A stretch of 64,000 nucleotides of DNA. It comes from Marinobacter maroccanus. Lineage in GTDB: Bacteria > Pseudomonadota > Gammaproteobacteria > Pseudomonadales > Oleiphilaceae. A program made the translations under genes and the position numbers. The stretch covers positions 124,001 through 188,000 of the forward strand of contig NZ_PSSX01000006.1 of assembly GCF_002933275.1 (NCBI RefSeq). The letters are read 5' to 3'. This document shows, one piece after another, positions 18,706 to 27,238 of this stretch; position 1 is the first letter of the stretch; every line of letters starts with the position of its first letter. A model generated the notes under the pieces. It was not told the DNA's origin and did no database searches. It was given only the letters and a program-made list of their open reading frames with translations.

Positions 18706-19740
18706 GCGGCCACCCTCCCGGAGCATCTTCTGAACCGCGTTGCGCACGTTGCTGATTTGCTCCGGGGTCAAACGTACCAGTTTCGGCAGCTCATCTTCGG
18801 CAAGATTCCGCTGGTGGGCGTGCCTGAGTACTTCCCGGGTACCAATGACCATGCCATCGGTCAGGGGCGTGTGCTTTTGCCTTGGCGCCGGCCGTTCCGC
18901 CGCCAGAAGATAGGCGTGATACTTGGGTGGAAGGTTCCATTCGTTCGCCAGTAACTGGCAGGTAGCCCACTGGTACCTCGCCAGGGCATGGCGGATAAGC
19001 GCAGGCTCCGGTTCGCCGGTTGCAGAAAGTGACCGGCAGATGCGTTGCAGTTCCCGACGGATGGTGATGTAGGCAAGCGAAGGCAGCAAGCCCACCATGA
19101 AGTGTGCACTGGTGTCTTCGCCCTGTGTTCTTGCAATCAATTCCGCTGATCGCGCGCAGGTTAGGCCCCAACGCCAGGCGCGCTGCCCGAAAAGCGCTTC
19201 ACGGCTGTTTCTTGCGGCCATCATGGGACGCATTATCGCCGCGGAAATAACATTCCGGATGCCATCTACTCCAAGCACAAATACTGCCTGGTCTACCGAT
19301 TCAATGGCATGGTCCCCGGTTCGGAAATAGGGGCTGTTGGCAATCTGCAGTAATTGATCGGTCAGCGACGGATCACCAAGAATGATTTCTGTCAGGTGCT
19401 GGCGGTCGGTCGATTCATCGGAGAGGGCCCGCATGAGCATGGGCAGGCTCATTGGTTGCCGTGGAAGTTCTTCCATCTTGTTGTTGGACAGGCGCTGATG
19501 CAGTTCCTCCAGTATCTTGTCATAGGAGGAAAGATCGACCCGCAACGTTGCGGGCTCGGCGTCCAACAGCCAACAGGACAGGTGCTCTTCCAGTTGTTGG
19601 GCCAGTTCCGGGCTTGTATCCGGGGTGGTGTCGCTGGCCGGTTTCTCCGGGGATGGATTGAAAAGCCTCGCTTCAGGAGCGGGTGGTGCAGACTGCTTGG
19701 TTGCGAATAATCCTGAAATCCAGGAGAGAAAACCTGGCAT
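18688..19740 (-). CDS. HDOD domain signalling protein
   Basis: A 350-aa protein. Residues from about 95 to 295 form an HDOD domain (SLPMLMRAL..., EIILGDPSLTDQLLQIANSPYF, VDQAVFVLGVDGIRNVISAAIMRP), a non-catalytic relative of HD phosphohydrolases. The N-terminal 70 residues are proline-rich and look disordered. Its start codon follows GGAGGCAACGG, an excellent binding site. HDOD proteins link second-messenger or stress signalling to motility and biofilm in gammaproteobacteria; no output domain (GGDEF/EAL) is attached here. Confidence 0.88.
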   Translation of the reverse strand: MPGFLSWISGLFATKQSAPPAPEARLFNPSPEKPASDTTPDTSPELAQQLEEHLSCWLLDAEPATLRVDLSSYDKILEELHQRLSNNKMEELPRQPMSLPMLMRALSDESTDRQHLTEIILGDPSLTDQLLQIANSPYFRTGDHAIESVDQAVFVLGVDGIRNVISAAIMRPMMAARNSREALFGQRAWRWGLTCARSAELIARTQGEDTSAHFMVGLLPSLAYITIRRELQRICRSLSATGEPEPALIRHALARYQWATCQLLANEWNLPPKYHAYLLAAERPAPRQKHTPLTDGMVIGTREVLRHAHQRNLAEDELPKLVRLTPEQISNVRNAVQKMLREGGRSTVRS

Positions 19741-19850
19741 CCGTTGCCTCCGGGTCGAACCTGTTCGAAGTAATGAACCTCCGTTTCCGAGAGTATAGAT
19801 GTACGACGCATCCTTGCACAGGTTTTAAGCCCGTGAATTACTGCGGGAAT

Positions 19851-21080
19851 TTACAGGAACGATTCTCCGAACACGAACACAAGTTGGCAGACGCCAGCGC
19901 CAAAGCCAAGGAAAGCGCCCACAAGAATCAGTTTGATCTCATCTTCCTGAAAACACGGCCGGAGAAGATCCTGGAATTCCTCGGAAGACAGGGCAATCAT
20001 TCGCTCGACCATGATGGATTCTACGGCCTGGGCGCGATCCTTCTCGAACACCGGGTTGTTGAACGATGTCTGCGATATCTCGATGGCTTTTTCGCCAACC
20101 TTGTTTTTGAGGGTGGCAAAGCCGGTGGGCCCAAAGGCCATCTGGGTCAGCGCCTTGCCCATGCCGGCGGTCTCGTCCACCAGCGGTTTGATGTGCTTCT
20201 TGACCATGTTGCGGGCGCGGTCGCCTTTGGGGCCGTCCAGAATGGCGTTGATGATGTTGCCAACGGTGAGAATCTCGTGGGTCACGATGTGGCAGAACGA
20301 CTCTGCCACGGCCGGCTGGCGTTTCAGGAACAGGCCCTGAATCCGGAAGGGACCGACTTTTTTGGCGTGCAGGGGCCGGAAAATCACATTCAGGGCAATC
20401 CAGTTGGTCGCCCAGCCCACCAGAAGGCCGAAGAAAGGCAGCACCCACCAGCTCGGATAGACATACCAGACCGACATCTGAATCAGGCCGAACAGGAAGC
20501 CGAAGTAGAGCCCCGAGTTGATGATGAAACGGAATTCCACCTCGCCACATTCGATAAAGATCCGGTTCAGTAGCTCCTTGTCGCTGGCCAGACGCTCGAT
20601 GACCATGCCCTTGATGTCCAGCAGGTCTTCGATGTTGTCGGAGACATCTTCCACCAGATTGTCCACCAGCTGAGGCGTGGACTTGCGGACGCGATCGTAG
20701 ACCATCTTCCGGGCCGAGGCCGGCAGGTTTTCCCAGAAGGTGGGGTATTCCTTGAGCATCATTTCGTCCACGTATTCCTCGATGCGGGGTTCGACGGAGT
20801 GAACGATATGGGTGGCGAGGACTTTGGGGTCGATCTGCTGGAAGATCTCCCGCACGGTGCCGATCTTTGAAATAGTGGCATCGACACTGATAGCCGCCAT
20901 TTTGCGGGCCTTGGAAGGAATAATGCCTTGCCAGCCAAGCAGGGGCGGTTTGCCAATGAATTCCAGTGGGTAGAAAGTCATCTTGATGGCCAGCCAGTTG
21001 GTCGTCCAGCCAATCAGGGCGGCAATGACCGGGATACTGAGGTATTGCCAGAATTCTTGGGTACTTAGCAGGCTTGTCAT
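19851..21080 (-). CDS. DUF445 family membrane protein
   Basis: A 409-aa protein of unknown function from the DUF445 (YjiN-related) group. An N-terminal membrane segment leads into GWTTNWLAIKMTFYPLEF, and a second copy of the pattern, VGWATNWIALNVIFRPLHAKK, follows in the middle; this duplicated TNW-A-----P motif is typical. The C-terminus is also hydrophobic. I chose ATG 21080; a GTG at 21143 would add 21 residues without membrane character. The binding site is weak either way. It lies downstream of rsmE in the same direction, separated by about 120 bp. Confidence 0.85.
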   Translation of the reverse strand: MTSLLSTQEFWQYLSIPVIAALIGWTTNWLAIKMTFYPLEFIGKPPLLGWQGIIPSKARKMAAISVDATISKIGTVREIFQQIDPKVLATHIVHSVEPRIEEYVDEMMLKEYPTFWENLPASARKMVYDRVRKSTPQLVDNLVEDVSDNIEDLLDIKGMVIERLASDKELLNRIFIECGEVEFRFIINSGLYFGFLFGLIQMSVWYVYPSWWVLPFFGLLVGWATNWIALNVIFRPLHAKKVGPFRIQGLFLKRQPAVAESFCHIVTHEILTVGNIINAILDGPKGDRARNMVKKHIKPLVDETAGMGKALTQMAFGPTGFATLKNKVGEKAIEISQTSFNNPVFEKDRAQAVESIMVERMIALSSEEFQDLLRPCFQEDEIKLILVGAFLGFGAGVCQLVFVFGESFL

Positions 21081-21199
21081 CCCGTTACTCGCGTGTGATC
21101 GTTTTTTTGCTTCCGGAGTCGACAGGGATAATGTTGGTGGCACCCACCTATGTCAATGACTTGCGTGCCGACATGAGACGGCGGCACGGTCGTAGCGGG

Positions 21200-21934
21200 T
21201 CAGCCGCCGATGTCACCCCACAGCCATTGGCACAGTGCCATGGCCGCCACCGGAGCGGTTTCCGTTCTCAGAACTCGGGGGCCGAGCGCAACCGGCAGGA
21301 AACCTTCTTTTTCCGCCTGGGCGATTTCCTCGGGGGAAAGGCCGCCCTCGGGGCCAATCATCAGGGCGACGCGTTCGGGGGGAATAATGGACTTCAAAGC
21401 ATGCTCGGTACGGTGGTGAAGGACAAGGCGCACCTCGCAGTCCCGGCTGTGTTCCAGCCACTCGGAAACGGTCATCACCGGCAGGATCTCGGGCACCCGG
21501 GCGCGACCGCATTGCTCGGCGGCGCTGATGGCGACGGATTGCCAGTGGCGCAGGCGCTTGTCTTCCCGGTCGCCCTTGAGTTTTACGTCGCACCTTTCTG
21601 TGCTTAGCGGCACGATGCGGGTAACGCCCATTTCCACCGCTTTTTGCACCGCGTAGTCCATGCGGTCACCCTTGGAGAGGGTCTGGCCGAGAACGATTTC
21701 CAGGGGGGATTCGGTGGCGTTGGGCAGCGGAGTGCCCACCTGGACTTCCACGTTCTTCTTGCTGGCGCTGGTGATGGTGGCGGGATAGTCGTTGCCATCG
21801 CCGTTGAAAAGCAGCAGTTCCTGCCCCGGCTGCATGCGCAATACCCGGCCGACGTGTTGCGCGGCGTTGTCATCAAGTTCTGCGGTGCCGCCCTGGCTGA
21901 GGGCGGAATCAGTGTAGATGCGGGGTATGCGCAT
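21200..21934 (-). CDS. rsmE: 16S rRNA (uracil-1498-N3)-methyltransferase
   Basis: A 244-aa SPOUT-class methyltransferase. The N-terminal PUA-like domain (MRIPRIYTDS..., DDNAAQHVGRVLRM) is followed by the trefoil-knot SAM site seen as MIGPEGGLSPEEI and LGPRVLRTETAP, both RsmE signatures. It methylates U1498 in helix 44 of 16S rRNA. It follows bioA by 32 bp in the same direction and probably shares its transcript. Confidence 0.96.
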   Translation of the reverse strand: MRIPRIYTDSALSQGGTAELDDNAAQHVGRVLRMQPGQELLLFNGDGNDYPATITSASKKNVEVQVGTPLPNATESPLEIVLGQTLSKGDRMDYAVQKAVEMGVTRIVPLSTERCDVKLKGDREDKRLRHWQSVAISAAEQCGRARVPEILPVMTVSEWLEHSRDCEVRLVLHHRTEHALKSIIPPERVALMIGPEGGLSPEEIAQAEKEGFLPVALGPRVLRTETAPVAAMALCQWLWGDIGG

Positions 21935-21966
21935 GGGCTGGTCTCTCAGGTTCCTGGCGGTTGTCG

Positions 21967-23319
21967 TCAGTCGCGAACCGCGATCTCTATGCCTTCCGTT
22001 GCAACCTGGGCCAGGTGGCGAATCTGTTCTTCGGTGATCACGTAAGGCGGCATGAAGTAAACCACATTACCCAGGGGGCGAAGCAAGGCCTGGCGGGTTA
22101 AAGCATGCTGGTAAACGCGAATGCCACGGCGTTCCTGCCAGGGAAAGGGCGTTTTCGAGGCTTTATCTTTTACCATTTCCACGGCCAGGGTCATACCGTG
22201 CTGGCGGATGTCCCCGACATTGGGGTGGTCCGCCAGGTGGGCAACGGATTCGGCCATGCACGTGGAGAGCGCGCGGTTGCTCTCAATCACATTATCATCC
22301 CGGAAGATATCCAGGGTCGCCAAAGCCACGGCGCAGCCGATGGGATTGCCCGTGTAGCTGTGGCTGTGCAGGAACGCCTTGAGGGTTTCGTAGTCGTCGT
22401 AAAAGGCGTTGTAGACGTCATCGGTGGTCAATACCACCGACAGTGGCAGGTAGCCGGCGGTGAGCCCCTTGGACAGACACATGAAATCCGGAGTGATGCC
22501 CGACTGCTCACAGGCGAACAGGGTGCCGGTGCGGCCAAAACCAACGGCAATCTCATCGGCAATCAGGTGCACGCCATAGCGGTCGCAGGCTTCCCGCAAC
22601 TTGGTGTGATAAATCGGATGGTGCATCCGCATGCCGCCGGCGCACTGGATCAGCGGTTCCACCACCACGGCGCAGATTTCGTCGTGCTTTTCGGCCAGCA
22701 GCTTTTCCATGGCCTCAAACTGGCGCAATGCATAGTCCTCGTCGGTCTCACCCGGCTCCTTGTTGAAGGCGTCCGGGGAGGGCGCTGTCAGCACTTCCAT
22801 GAGGAGCGGTTGGTAGGTGTCCTTGTAGAGCGAGACATCGCCGAGGGCAAGAGCCCCCAGGGTTTCACCGTGGTAGCTGTTGCTCAGGTTCACGAAGTTT
22901 TTCTTGCCCGGTTTGCCGTGATTCTTCCAGTAGTGGAAGCTCATCTTCAGGGCAGCTTCGATGGCCGACGAGCCGTTGTCGGCGTAAAAAACCTTGTTCA
23001 GGCCCGGCGGAGTAACTTCGATGAGGCGCTCGGACAGATTGACTACCGGCTCGTGAGTAAAGCCGGCGAGGATAACGTGTTCCAGCTCGCCAATCTGCTT
23101 CTGGATAGCTGCGTTTATTCTCGGATTGGCATGGCCGAACAGATTGACCCACCAGGAACTGACGGCATCGATAAAGCGATTGCCTTCAAAGTCTTCCAGC
23201 CAGACACCCTCGCCCCGCTTGATAGGCACCAGAGGTACAGCGCCTTCGTGGTCTTTCATCTGGGTGCAGGGGTGCCACACGGACTGGAGGCCACGGGTGA
23301 CGAGGTCAGCATTGCGCAT
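21967..23319 (-). CDS. bioA: Adenosylmethionine-8-amino-7-oxononanoate aminotransferase
   Basis: A 450-aa class III aminotransferase making 7,8-diaminopelargonate in biotin synthesis, with SAM as amino donor. Diagnostic stretches are VWHPCTQMKDHE at the N-terminus, SSWWVNLFGHANPRI, and the PLP lysine region CLSKGLTAGYLPLS. The start is ATG 23319 after GGAGAATTATC. No other bio gene is in the window. A BirA-type operator lies 39-70 bp upstream, so repression by biotin-charged BirA is likely. Confidence 0.96.
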   Translation of the reverse strand: MRNADLVTRGLQSVWHPCTQMKDHEGAVPLVPIKRGEGVWLEDFEGNRFIDAVSSWWVNLFGHANPRINAAIQKQIGELEHVILAGFTHEPVVNLSERLIEVTPPGLNKVFYADNGSSAIEAALKMSFHYWKNHGKPGKKNFVNLSNSYHGETLGALALGDVSLYKDTYQPLLMEVLTAPSPDAFNKEPGETDEDYALRQFEAMEKLLAEKHDEICAVVVEPLIQCAGGMRMHHPIYHTKLREACDRYGVHLIADEIAVGFGRTGTLFACEQSGITPDFMCLSKGLTAGYLPLSVVLTTDDVYNAFYDDYETLKAFLHSHSYTGNPIGCAVALATLDIFRDDNVIESNRALSTCMAESVAHLADHPNVGDIRQHGMTLAVEMVKDKASKTPFPWQERRGIRVYQHALTRQALLRPLGNVVYFMPPYVITEEQIRHLAQVATEGIEIAVRD

Positions 23320-23357
23320 GATAATTCTCCGTCAGACGGTCTGATTCTGGGTTGTCG

Positions 23358-23389
23358 CTGTTAACCTGTGCGGATATTACAGTTAACAG
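23358..23389. promoter_or_regulatory. BirA-type biotin operator upstream of bioA
   Basis: CTGTTAACC and AGTTAACAG are inverted half-sites separated by 14 bp, matching the known proteobacterial BirA box form TTGT(A/T)AACC-N14/16-GGTT(A/T)ACAA. It lies just upstream of bioA, where it can block the promoter. The assignment is by resemblance to the remembered consensus. Confidence 0.72.
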
Positions 23390-23565
23390 CGGATATCGGC
23401 CACCCGGATTTCAGGTCGACCCGGCCTGGTATTCCCTGACGTTTCCTACCCCTTGATTCCATCACACTGTGAGATCGAAGGGTTTGGCTGGCAGAGTGCT
23501 TCAGTATAAACTGCCGGTTTACAGCCAAAGGGCCAGGATGGCCCGGAAAACGCAAAGGACGCGAC

Positions 23566-25059
23566 ATGAGTAAAGCGATTGTTCTGCTCGGAGACCCTGG
23601 CTCCGATCACGAAGGCTTCCCGCCCACACCGGTGATTGCCGGTTCCCCCGATGTGTTGATCGATGGCAAGCCCGTTGCCCGGGTAGGCGACCCGCTGGCA
23701 CCCCATTCCAAACCCAAACACCCGCCCCATCCGCGCACCATCACTGGTGGTTCTGCAACGGTCATGATCAATGGCAAACCGGCGGCGGTGACAGGCGGGG
23801 CGATTTCGTGTGGCGGTGTGACGATTGGGTCGGGGTCGGTGGTGATTGGTGATACTCACACGCCGGCGTCATTTTCGGGAGTATCCCCCGTTACCGGAAG
23901 AGCAGCAGTATCTTCAGCGACAGTCAGGGAGGATGTTCAGGCAGCGCCCGAGAGAGTGAGCTCCTCAGGCCTTGCTGAATCTATTGCTTCTCCGACTGAG
24001 TCACCAGCTGCAACTGCGCCCACAACGACCAGTACCGTAAGCGCAACTCATCATGACGCCAACGACAATCCGGATCTGAGTGAACCCGGATTCCATGTCG
24101 TTCGCGAACCAATGAGCCGCAATGAGCTGTTGTCTCAGCTTTATGGTGATGCATCTGCGAAACCTGAAAATTTTGAGCGTCTGAATCCGGGGCTAGGCAA
24201 CCGAGTTCTTCCTGGGGAAATGATCGTTATTGCAGATCCTGAAGTTCTGGAATGCACGGTCAAAGAAAATGATCTGATGGCAGTGGCTGCACAGGTAAAT
24301 CAGGAGGTGCGGCAACTGAGCGAGCAGGAGGCTCAGTTCATCGTTGATCATTATGACCTTCTGGAACTGATGACGGCGAATGCGGCGACTGGCATAGGTG
24401 CAGGCGCTGCGATGATTGGCCAACAGATCAAGAGCATTAACAAGACACTGCAGGATATTGAGACGCTGTATCAGGATACCTTCAGAAAACATGGCAGGCT
24501 GAATGTTCCTGATTTTTATGCGCAACGCCGGGCGCTATTTACGAAACTGGATTTCGCCCTAGGAAAGATGGCGCGAAAAGGCCTTTCGCTCGATGAAAAC
24601 ACCAAGTTGAAGAAGGCTCTGGGGCTTTCAACCAAAGGCACGGTTCACCATTGGAAACAAGCGGGTGTCGGACCGATTCCGGGCTATGGAGCCCACTATT
24701 CAAGGGCTGCAGGCGCTGCACGGTTTGTGGAGCATGGCGGGAGATTGGTTGTGGCATTGGATGCCGGGCTGGCTGGGTACAAGATTTACGAGGCGTGTTC
24801 GACCGGGCGAGCGAATGAATGCGAGCAAGTGGCCCATGTCGAGTCTGGACGATTTGCGGGTTCTGCCCTGGGTGGTGCTGTGGGAGCTTCAATAGCGCCG
24901 GTATTGTGTACAGTGGTTGGCATTGGCACGGGTGGGATAGGCGGTGTGGCCTGCGGAATTATCGCTGCCGGTATCGGTGGTGCGGCAGGCGGAAAAATCA
25001 TGGGTGATGCAGGGGCCGGTGTAGGCCAATTGGTTTACGAGGTTCGGAGCGATGAGTGA
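23566..25059 (+). CDS. PAAR-domain type VI secretion effector candidate with glycine-zipper C-terminus
   Basis: A 497-aa modular protein. Residues 1-100 are a PAAR domain (repeated IDGKPVARVGDP / INGKPAAVTGG units ending CGGVTIGSGSVVIGD), which caps the VgrG spike. Residues about 105-160 are a Ser/Thr/Ala-rich linker; about 165-222 resemble LysM (FHVVREPMSRNELLSQLYG, NPGLGNRVLPGEMIVI). Then comes a helical region and, from about 420, a hydrophobic glycine-rich segment with repeated GxxxG spacing, as in pore-forming toxins. The toxin assignment is inference. The ATG overlaps the downstream gene (ATGAGTGA), the coupling expected for effector and immunity genes. No T6SS structural genes are present here. 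Confidence 0.8.
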   Translation: MSKAIVLLGDPGSDHEGFPPTPVIAGSPDVLIDGKPVARVGDPLAPHSKPKHPPHPRTITGGSATVMINGKPAAVTGGAISCGGVTIGSGSVVIGDTHTPASFSGVSPVTGRAAVSSATVREDVQAAPERVSSSGLAESIASPTESPAATAPTTTSTVSATHHDANDNPDLSEPGFHVVREPMSRNELLSQLYGDASAKPENFERLNPGLGNRVLPGEMIVIADPEVLECTVKENDLMAVAAQVNQEVRQLSEQEAQFIVDHYDLLELMTANAATGIGAGAAMIGQQIKSINKTLQDIETLYQDTFRKHGRLNVPDFYAQRRALFTKLDFALGKMARKGLSLDENTKLKKALGLSTKGTVHHWKQAGVGPIPGYGAHYSRAAGAARFVEHGGRLVVALDAGLAGYKIYEACSTGRANECEQVAHVESGRFAGSALGGAVGASIAPVLCTVVGIGTGGIGGVACGIIAAGIGGAAGGKIMGDAGAGVGQLVYEVRSDE

Positions 25060-25459
25060 CCAACTGACCTATGTGCTGGCCCACATAGGGTACCTTAGTC
25101 TTTTTGTTGGTCTTATACCGTTGCTTGTCATCATTACTATTGGGTTCCGCTATGTATCTTTAATAGAAGATCGTGTGGCGACTGAAAGAGGGGGTATTTC
25201 AACCGCAAGGTACATTTGGCAAGGAAAGATCATCGGGCGATTGATGAGAAGCAGCAATGTTTTTGCTTATCTGATGTTCCGCGCGATTCCCTATCCGTTT
25301 TTCCAGCAACGTGCGTCTTTACTGGGCGATCCGGCCGTGCCATTGCCGCGAAGGTGGCAGGCCTGGGTTATAACGCCAATGCTTCTTATGTATCTGGCTG
25401 CTCTGACCACGCTCGTTACGAACCTGATGTTGTCATCTGCAAGTGGAGTTGCGCTGTGA
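25052..25459 (+). CDS. Small membrane protein, candidate immunity protein for the PAAR effector
   Basis: A 135-aa protein with one hydrophobic helix at about 12-33 (YLSLFVGLIPLLVIITIGF) and another at about 108-128, and a basic, aromatic central loop. I do not recognise a family. It overlaps the PAAR gene by eight bases and the next lipoprotein gene by four, so the three are coupled. An inner-membrane location is what would be expected of immunity to a pore-forming toxin; this is inference from position and topology. Confidence 0.7.
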   Translation: MSDQLTYVLAHIGYLSLFVGLIPLLVIITIGFRYVSLIEDRVATERGGISTARYIWQGKIIGRLMRSSNVFAYLMFRAIPYPFFQQRASLLGDPAVPLPRRWQAWVITPMLLMYLAALTTLVTNLMLSSASGVAL

Positions 25460-26037
25460 TTCGAAAACTCGTTTGCATCCTTGCGCTTACCTTTACAGGC
25501 ATTGGCTGCTCTTCTGATCACGTAAGCTACCCCTACACCGTCATCGTCTCCGGGGGGCCATCCGGGTGGCCGGTCTGGGCTGAAGAGGTAACTCTGAACG
25601 GCGACCGCAGAATACCCGGTGGAGCAATCAGTTACGGGTATAATCAAACGCCTCCAACTGGCGGCCGAATTGTTATGGACCCGGCACCAGTTCCGGAACT
25701 GGTCGAAGCCCGCTGGTTTTCGCACAGGGCGCAGAAATTTTACGAGGTCTCGCTACCCATGCCCGAAGCATTCAGTGAGACCGTTGCCGAATGGTTCGAA
25801 GATTATCCGACGCCGAAGTATGGGCATTACTTTATCGTTGGCTTCTCAGGCAAAGGCGAAGCTCTGGCGTGGTGGCGTGCATCTTGCCAAGATTGCCAGG
25901 GTGATGAAGATTCCGGATTTGCCGCAGCGGTAATTGAGGCATTGCCTGCAGATGCTGCAGAGGGGGATCCCTCTGGCTACGAGGCGCAAGTACAGCATTA
26001 TATCGACAGAGGAATCATTCCTGGGCCTTCCAGGTAG
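25456..26037 (+). CDS. Lipoprotein, DUF2931-like
   Basis: A 193-aa protein starting at GTG 25456, which overlaps the preceding stop as GTGA. The N-terminus MIRKLVCILALTFTGIGCSS is a lipoprotein signal with its lipobox at LTFTGIGC. The mature part has W- and P-rich motifs (GWPVWAEEVTLNG, EARWFSHRAQKFYEV, KYGHYFIVGFSGKG) resembling DUF2931 lipoproteins often found beside T6SS effectors. It could be a second, periplasm-facing immunity or accessory factor. Family assignment is from memory and moderate. Confidence 0.65.
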   Translation: MIRKLVCILALTFTGIGCSSDHVSYPYTVIVSGGPSGWPVWAEEVTLNGDRRIPGGAISYGYNQTPPTGGRIVMDPAPVPELVEARWFSHRAQKFYEVSLPMPEAFSETVAEWFEDYPTPKYGHYFIVGFSGKGEALAWWRASCQDCQGDEDSGFAAAVIEALPADAAEGDPSGYEAQVQHYIDRGIIPGPSR

Positions 26038-26118
26038 GTCTTTGAGCTGTCATCGAGGAGAACAAACAGCCGTGTTAATCAACTAAAACGTCTACTTAAT
26101 AAGCAAGGAAGCTTAAAC

Positions 26119-26553
26119 ATGATTATTAAAACCATCCTCAACTTCACCGGCCTCTACGCAGCCTTCCAACTCTGTATCATCACAATTGGAGAGGTATTCA
26201 ATATCGAAATGAATTCCGGCGTGCAGATCGGGGCCATGATTGGTGCCGCCTATGGTGCAATGGTCGCTTCGGTTTCGGCGTTCGGCAGGGCGCCGACGTT
26301 TCATGAGAACTGGATAATGTCCGTCTCTGTGAACCTCAGTGCTATGGTTGTCTCGTTCGTTTCCCTCATCGCCCTGCTGTTCGTTTCAGCCGATGCCCCT
26401 GCGATTGGTGATGTCATGCTGGTTATTTCAGAGCTTCCATTGGGGATCCTGATGATCGGCTTTGCGGTTGCCTTTCTCTTGCAGACCCTCGTATGCCTGC
26501 TGATTTTTGGCAGGGTGGCGCGGCGGTATCTCATGAAGCTGAATCCGGCCTAA
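26119..26553 (+). CDS. Four-helix membrane protein, ABZJ_00895-like
   Basis: A 144-aa very hydrophobic protein with about four transmembrane helices, a central F-GR-PTFHENW motif after the second helix, and a basic end (RVARRYLMKLNPA). It resembles the uncharacterised ABZJ_00895 family, which often sits beside polymorphic-toxin genes. The start is ATG 26119, with AAGGAAGCTTAAAC upstream. It lies 81 bp after the lipoprotein gene, so it could belong to the same effector cassette. Function unknown. Confidence 0.6.
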   Translation: MIIKTILNFTGLYAAFQLCIITIGEVFNIEMNSGVQIGAMIGAAYGAMVASVSAFGRAPTFHENWIMSVSVNLSAMVVSFVSLIALLFVSADAPAIGDVMLVISELPLGILMIGFAVAFLLQTLVCLLIFGRVARRYLMKLNPA

Positions 26554-26563
26554 CTTTTCGGTG

Positions 26564-26593
26564 CAGCCAGGTTGTCATATGACAACCTGGCTG
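26564..26593. promoter_or_regulatory. 30-bp perfect palindrome, probable autoregulatory operator
   Basis: The left half is CAGCCAGGTTGTCAT and the right half its exact reverse complement, ATGACAACCTGGCTG. It lies 20 bp before the truncated toxin-like frame and about 110 bp before the antitoxin-like gene. Perfect palindromes of this kind are typical operators of toxin-antitoxin modules, and the downstream protein has a helix-turn-helix. It could instead be a terminator of the preceding gene, but no T-run follows. Confidence 0.6.
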
Positions 26594-26612
26594 TGTATTA
26601 TTTGCTCAAGGA

Positions 26613-26690
26613 ATGGCAAGAATGCCCCGCAAGAGACATGCGAACAAAGATATTGAAGCGGCGCTGGCCTACGCGGAATTGACTGGCTAA
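26613..26690 (+). pseudogene. Truncated HicA-like/small toxin-like gene (25 codons left)
   Basis: The frame reads MARMPRKRHANKDIEAALAYAELTG and stops. This matches, from memory, the N-terminus of an about 80-residue family (RKRHANKDIEAAL-YAE--GW...) that normally precedes genes like the one at 26705. Here the conserved core with its GGSHAWG-type motif is gone, and the stop falls 14 bases before the partner's start codon. The most economical reading is a deletion that removed the putative toxin and kept the partner gene and operator. Confidence 0.65.
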
Positions 26691-26704
26691 CGGAGGTGAA
26701 GATC

Positions 26705-27238
26705 ATGAATCGTGAGTACGACTTCACACTTAAATTTTCAGTTCCGCCAGATCTGGCGCAGGACCAGGTAGAGAGCTCATTGTTTCAAGCGGGATGTGAT
26801 GACGCCATCATCGGCCTCGGTCAAAAGGGCCGGCTTGCTCTGAACTTCACACGCGAAGCGGCTTCAGCAGAACAAGCCATGCTCAGCGCGCTACAGGATG
26901 TGCAGCGGGTGCTTCCTGAGGCCCGCCTGGTGGAGGCCGGGCCGGATTTCGTGGGTATTTCCGACATGGCGAGTCTGCTGATGTTTTCCCGCCAGAACAT
27001 GCGCAAACTCATTCAAACCCATCTGGCCAGTTTTCCACTGCCGGTCCATGAGGGCGCGTCGGCGCTCTGGCATTTGTGCGATGTGTTGGCCTGGTTCTCT
27101 GAAACACAGAAGCGAGCCATTCCGGCGGATTTAATGGAGGTGGCCCAAGTAAGCATGGGCGTTAATCTCGTGCGGGAAGCAGGGCGGATTGATCAGCGAT
27201 TACAGGCGCAGCTAAGACAACAAAGCACTATCGCCTAG
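26705..27238 (+). CDS. Antitoxin-like DNA-binding protein of a two-gene toxin-antitoxin-type locus
   Basis: A 177-aa protein. The N-terminal half is an alpha/beta domain (DFTLKFSVPPD, GCDDAIIGLGQKGRLALNFTREA). A helix-turn-helix at about 93-115 reads FVGISDMASLLMFSRQNMRKL, and a helical tail follows. The start is ATG 26705 with CGGAGGTGAAGATC upstream; the GTG nine bases earlier overlaps that site. Homologues occur behind the small RKRHANKDIEAAL gene, which is truncated here, leaving this gene as a probable orphan antitoxin or repressor acting on the 30-bp palindrome (inference). It overlaps the convergent DUF6933 gene by 11 bp. Confidence 0.72.
   Translation: MNREYDFTLKFSVPPDLAQDQVESSLFQAGCDDAIIGLGQKGRLALNFTREAASAEQAMLSALQDVQRVLPEARLVEAGPDFVGISDMASLLMFSRQNMRKLIQTHLASFPLPVHEGASALWHLCDVLAWFSETQKRAIPADLMEVAQVSMGVNLVREAGRIDQRLQAQLRQQSTIA

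Noticed and set aside
22105..23364. Long open frame opposite bioA
   Set aside because: Antisense shadow of a clear BioA protein; its composition lacks domain-like features.
26564..26593. Simple transcription terminator of the four-helix protein gene
   Set aside because: No T-run after the stem and position before a toxin-antitoxin-type locus favour an operator, although this stays open.
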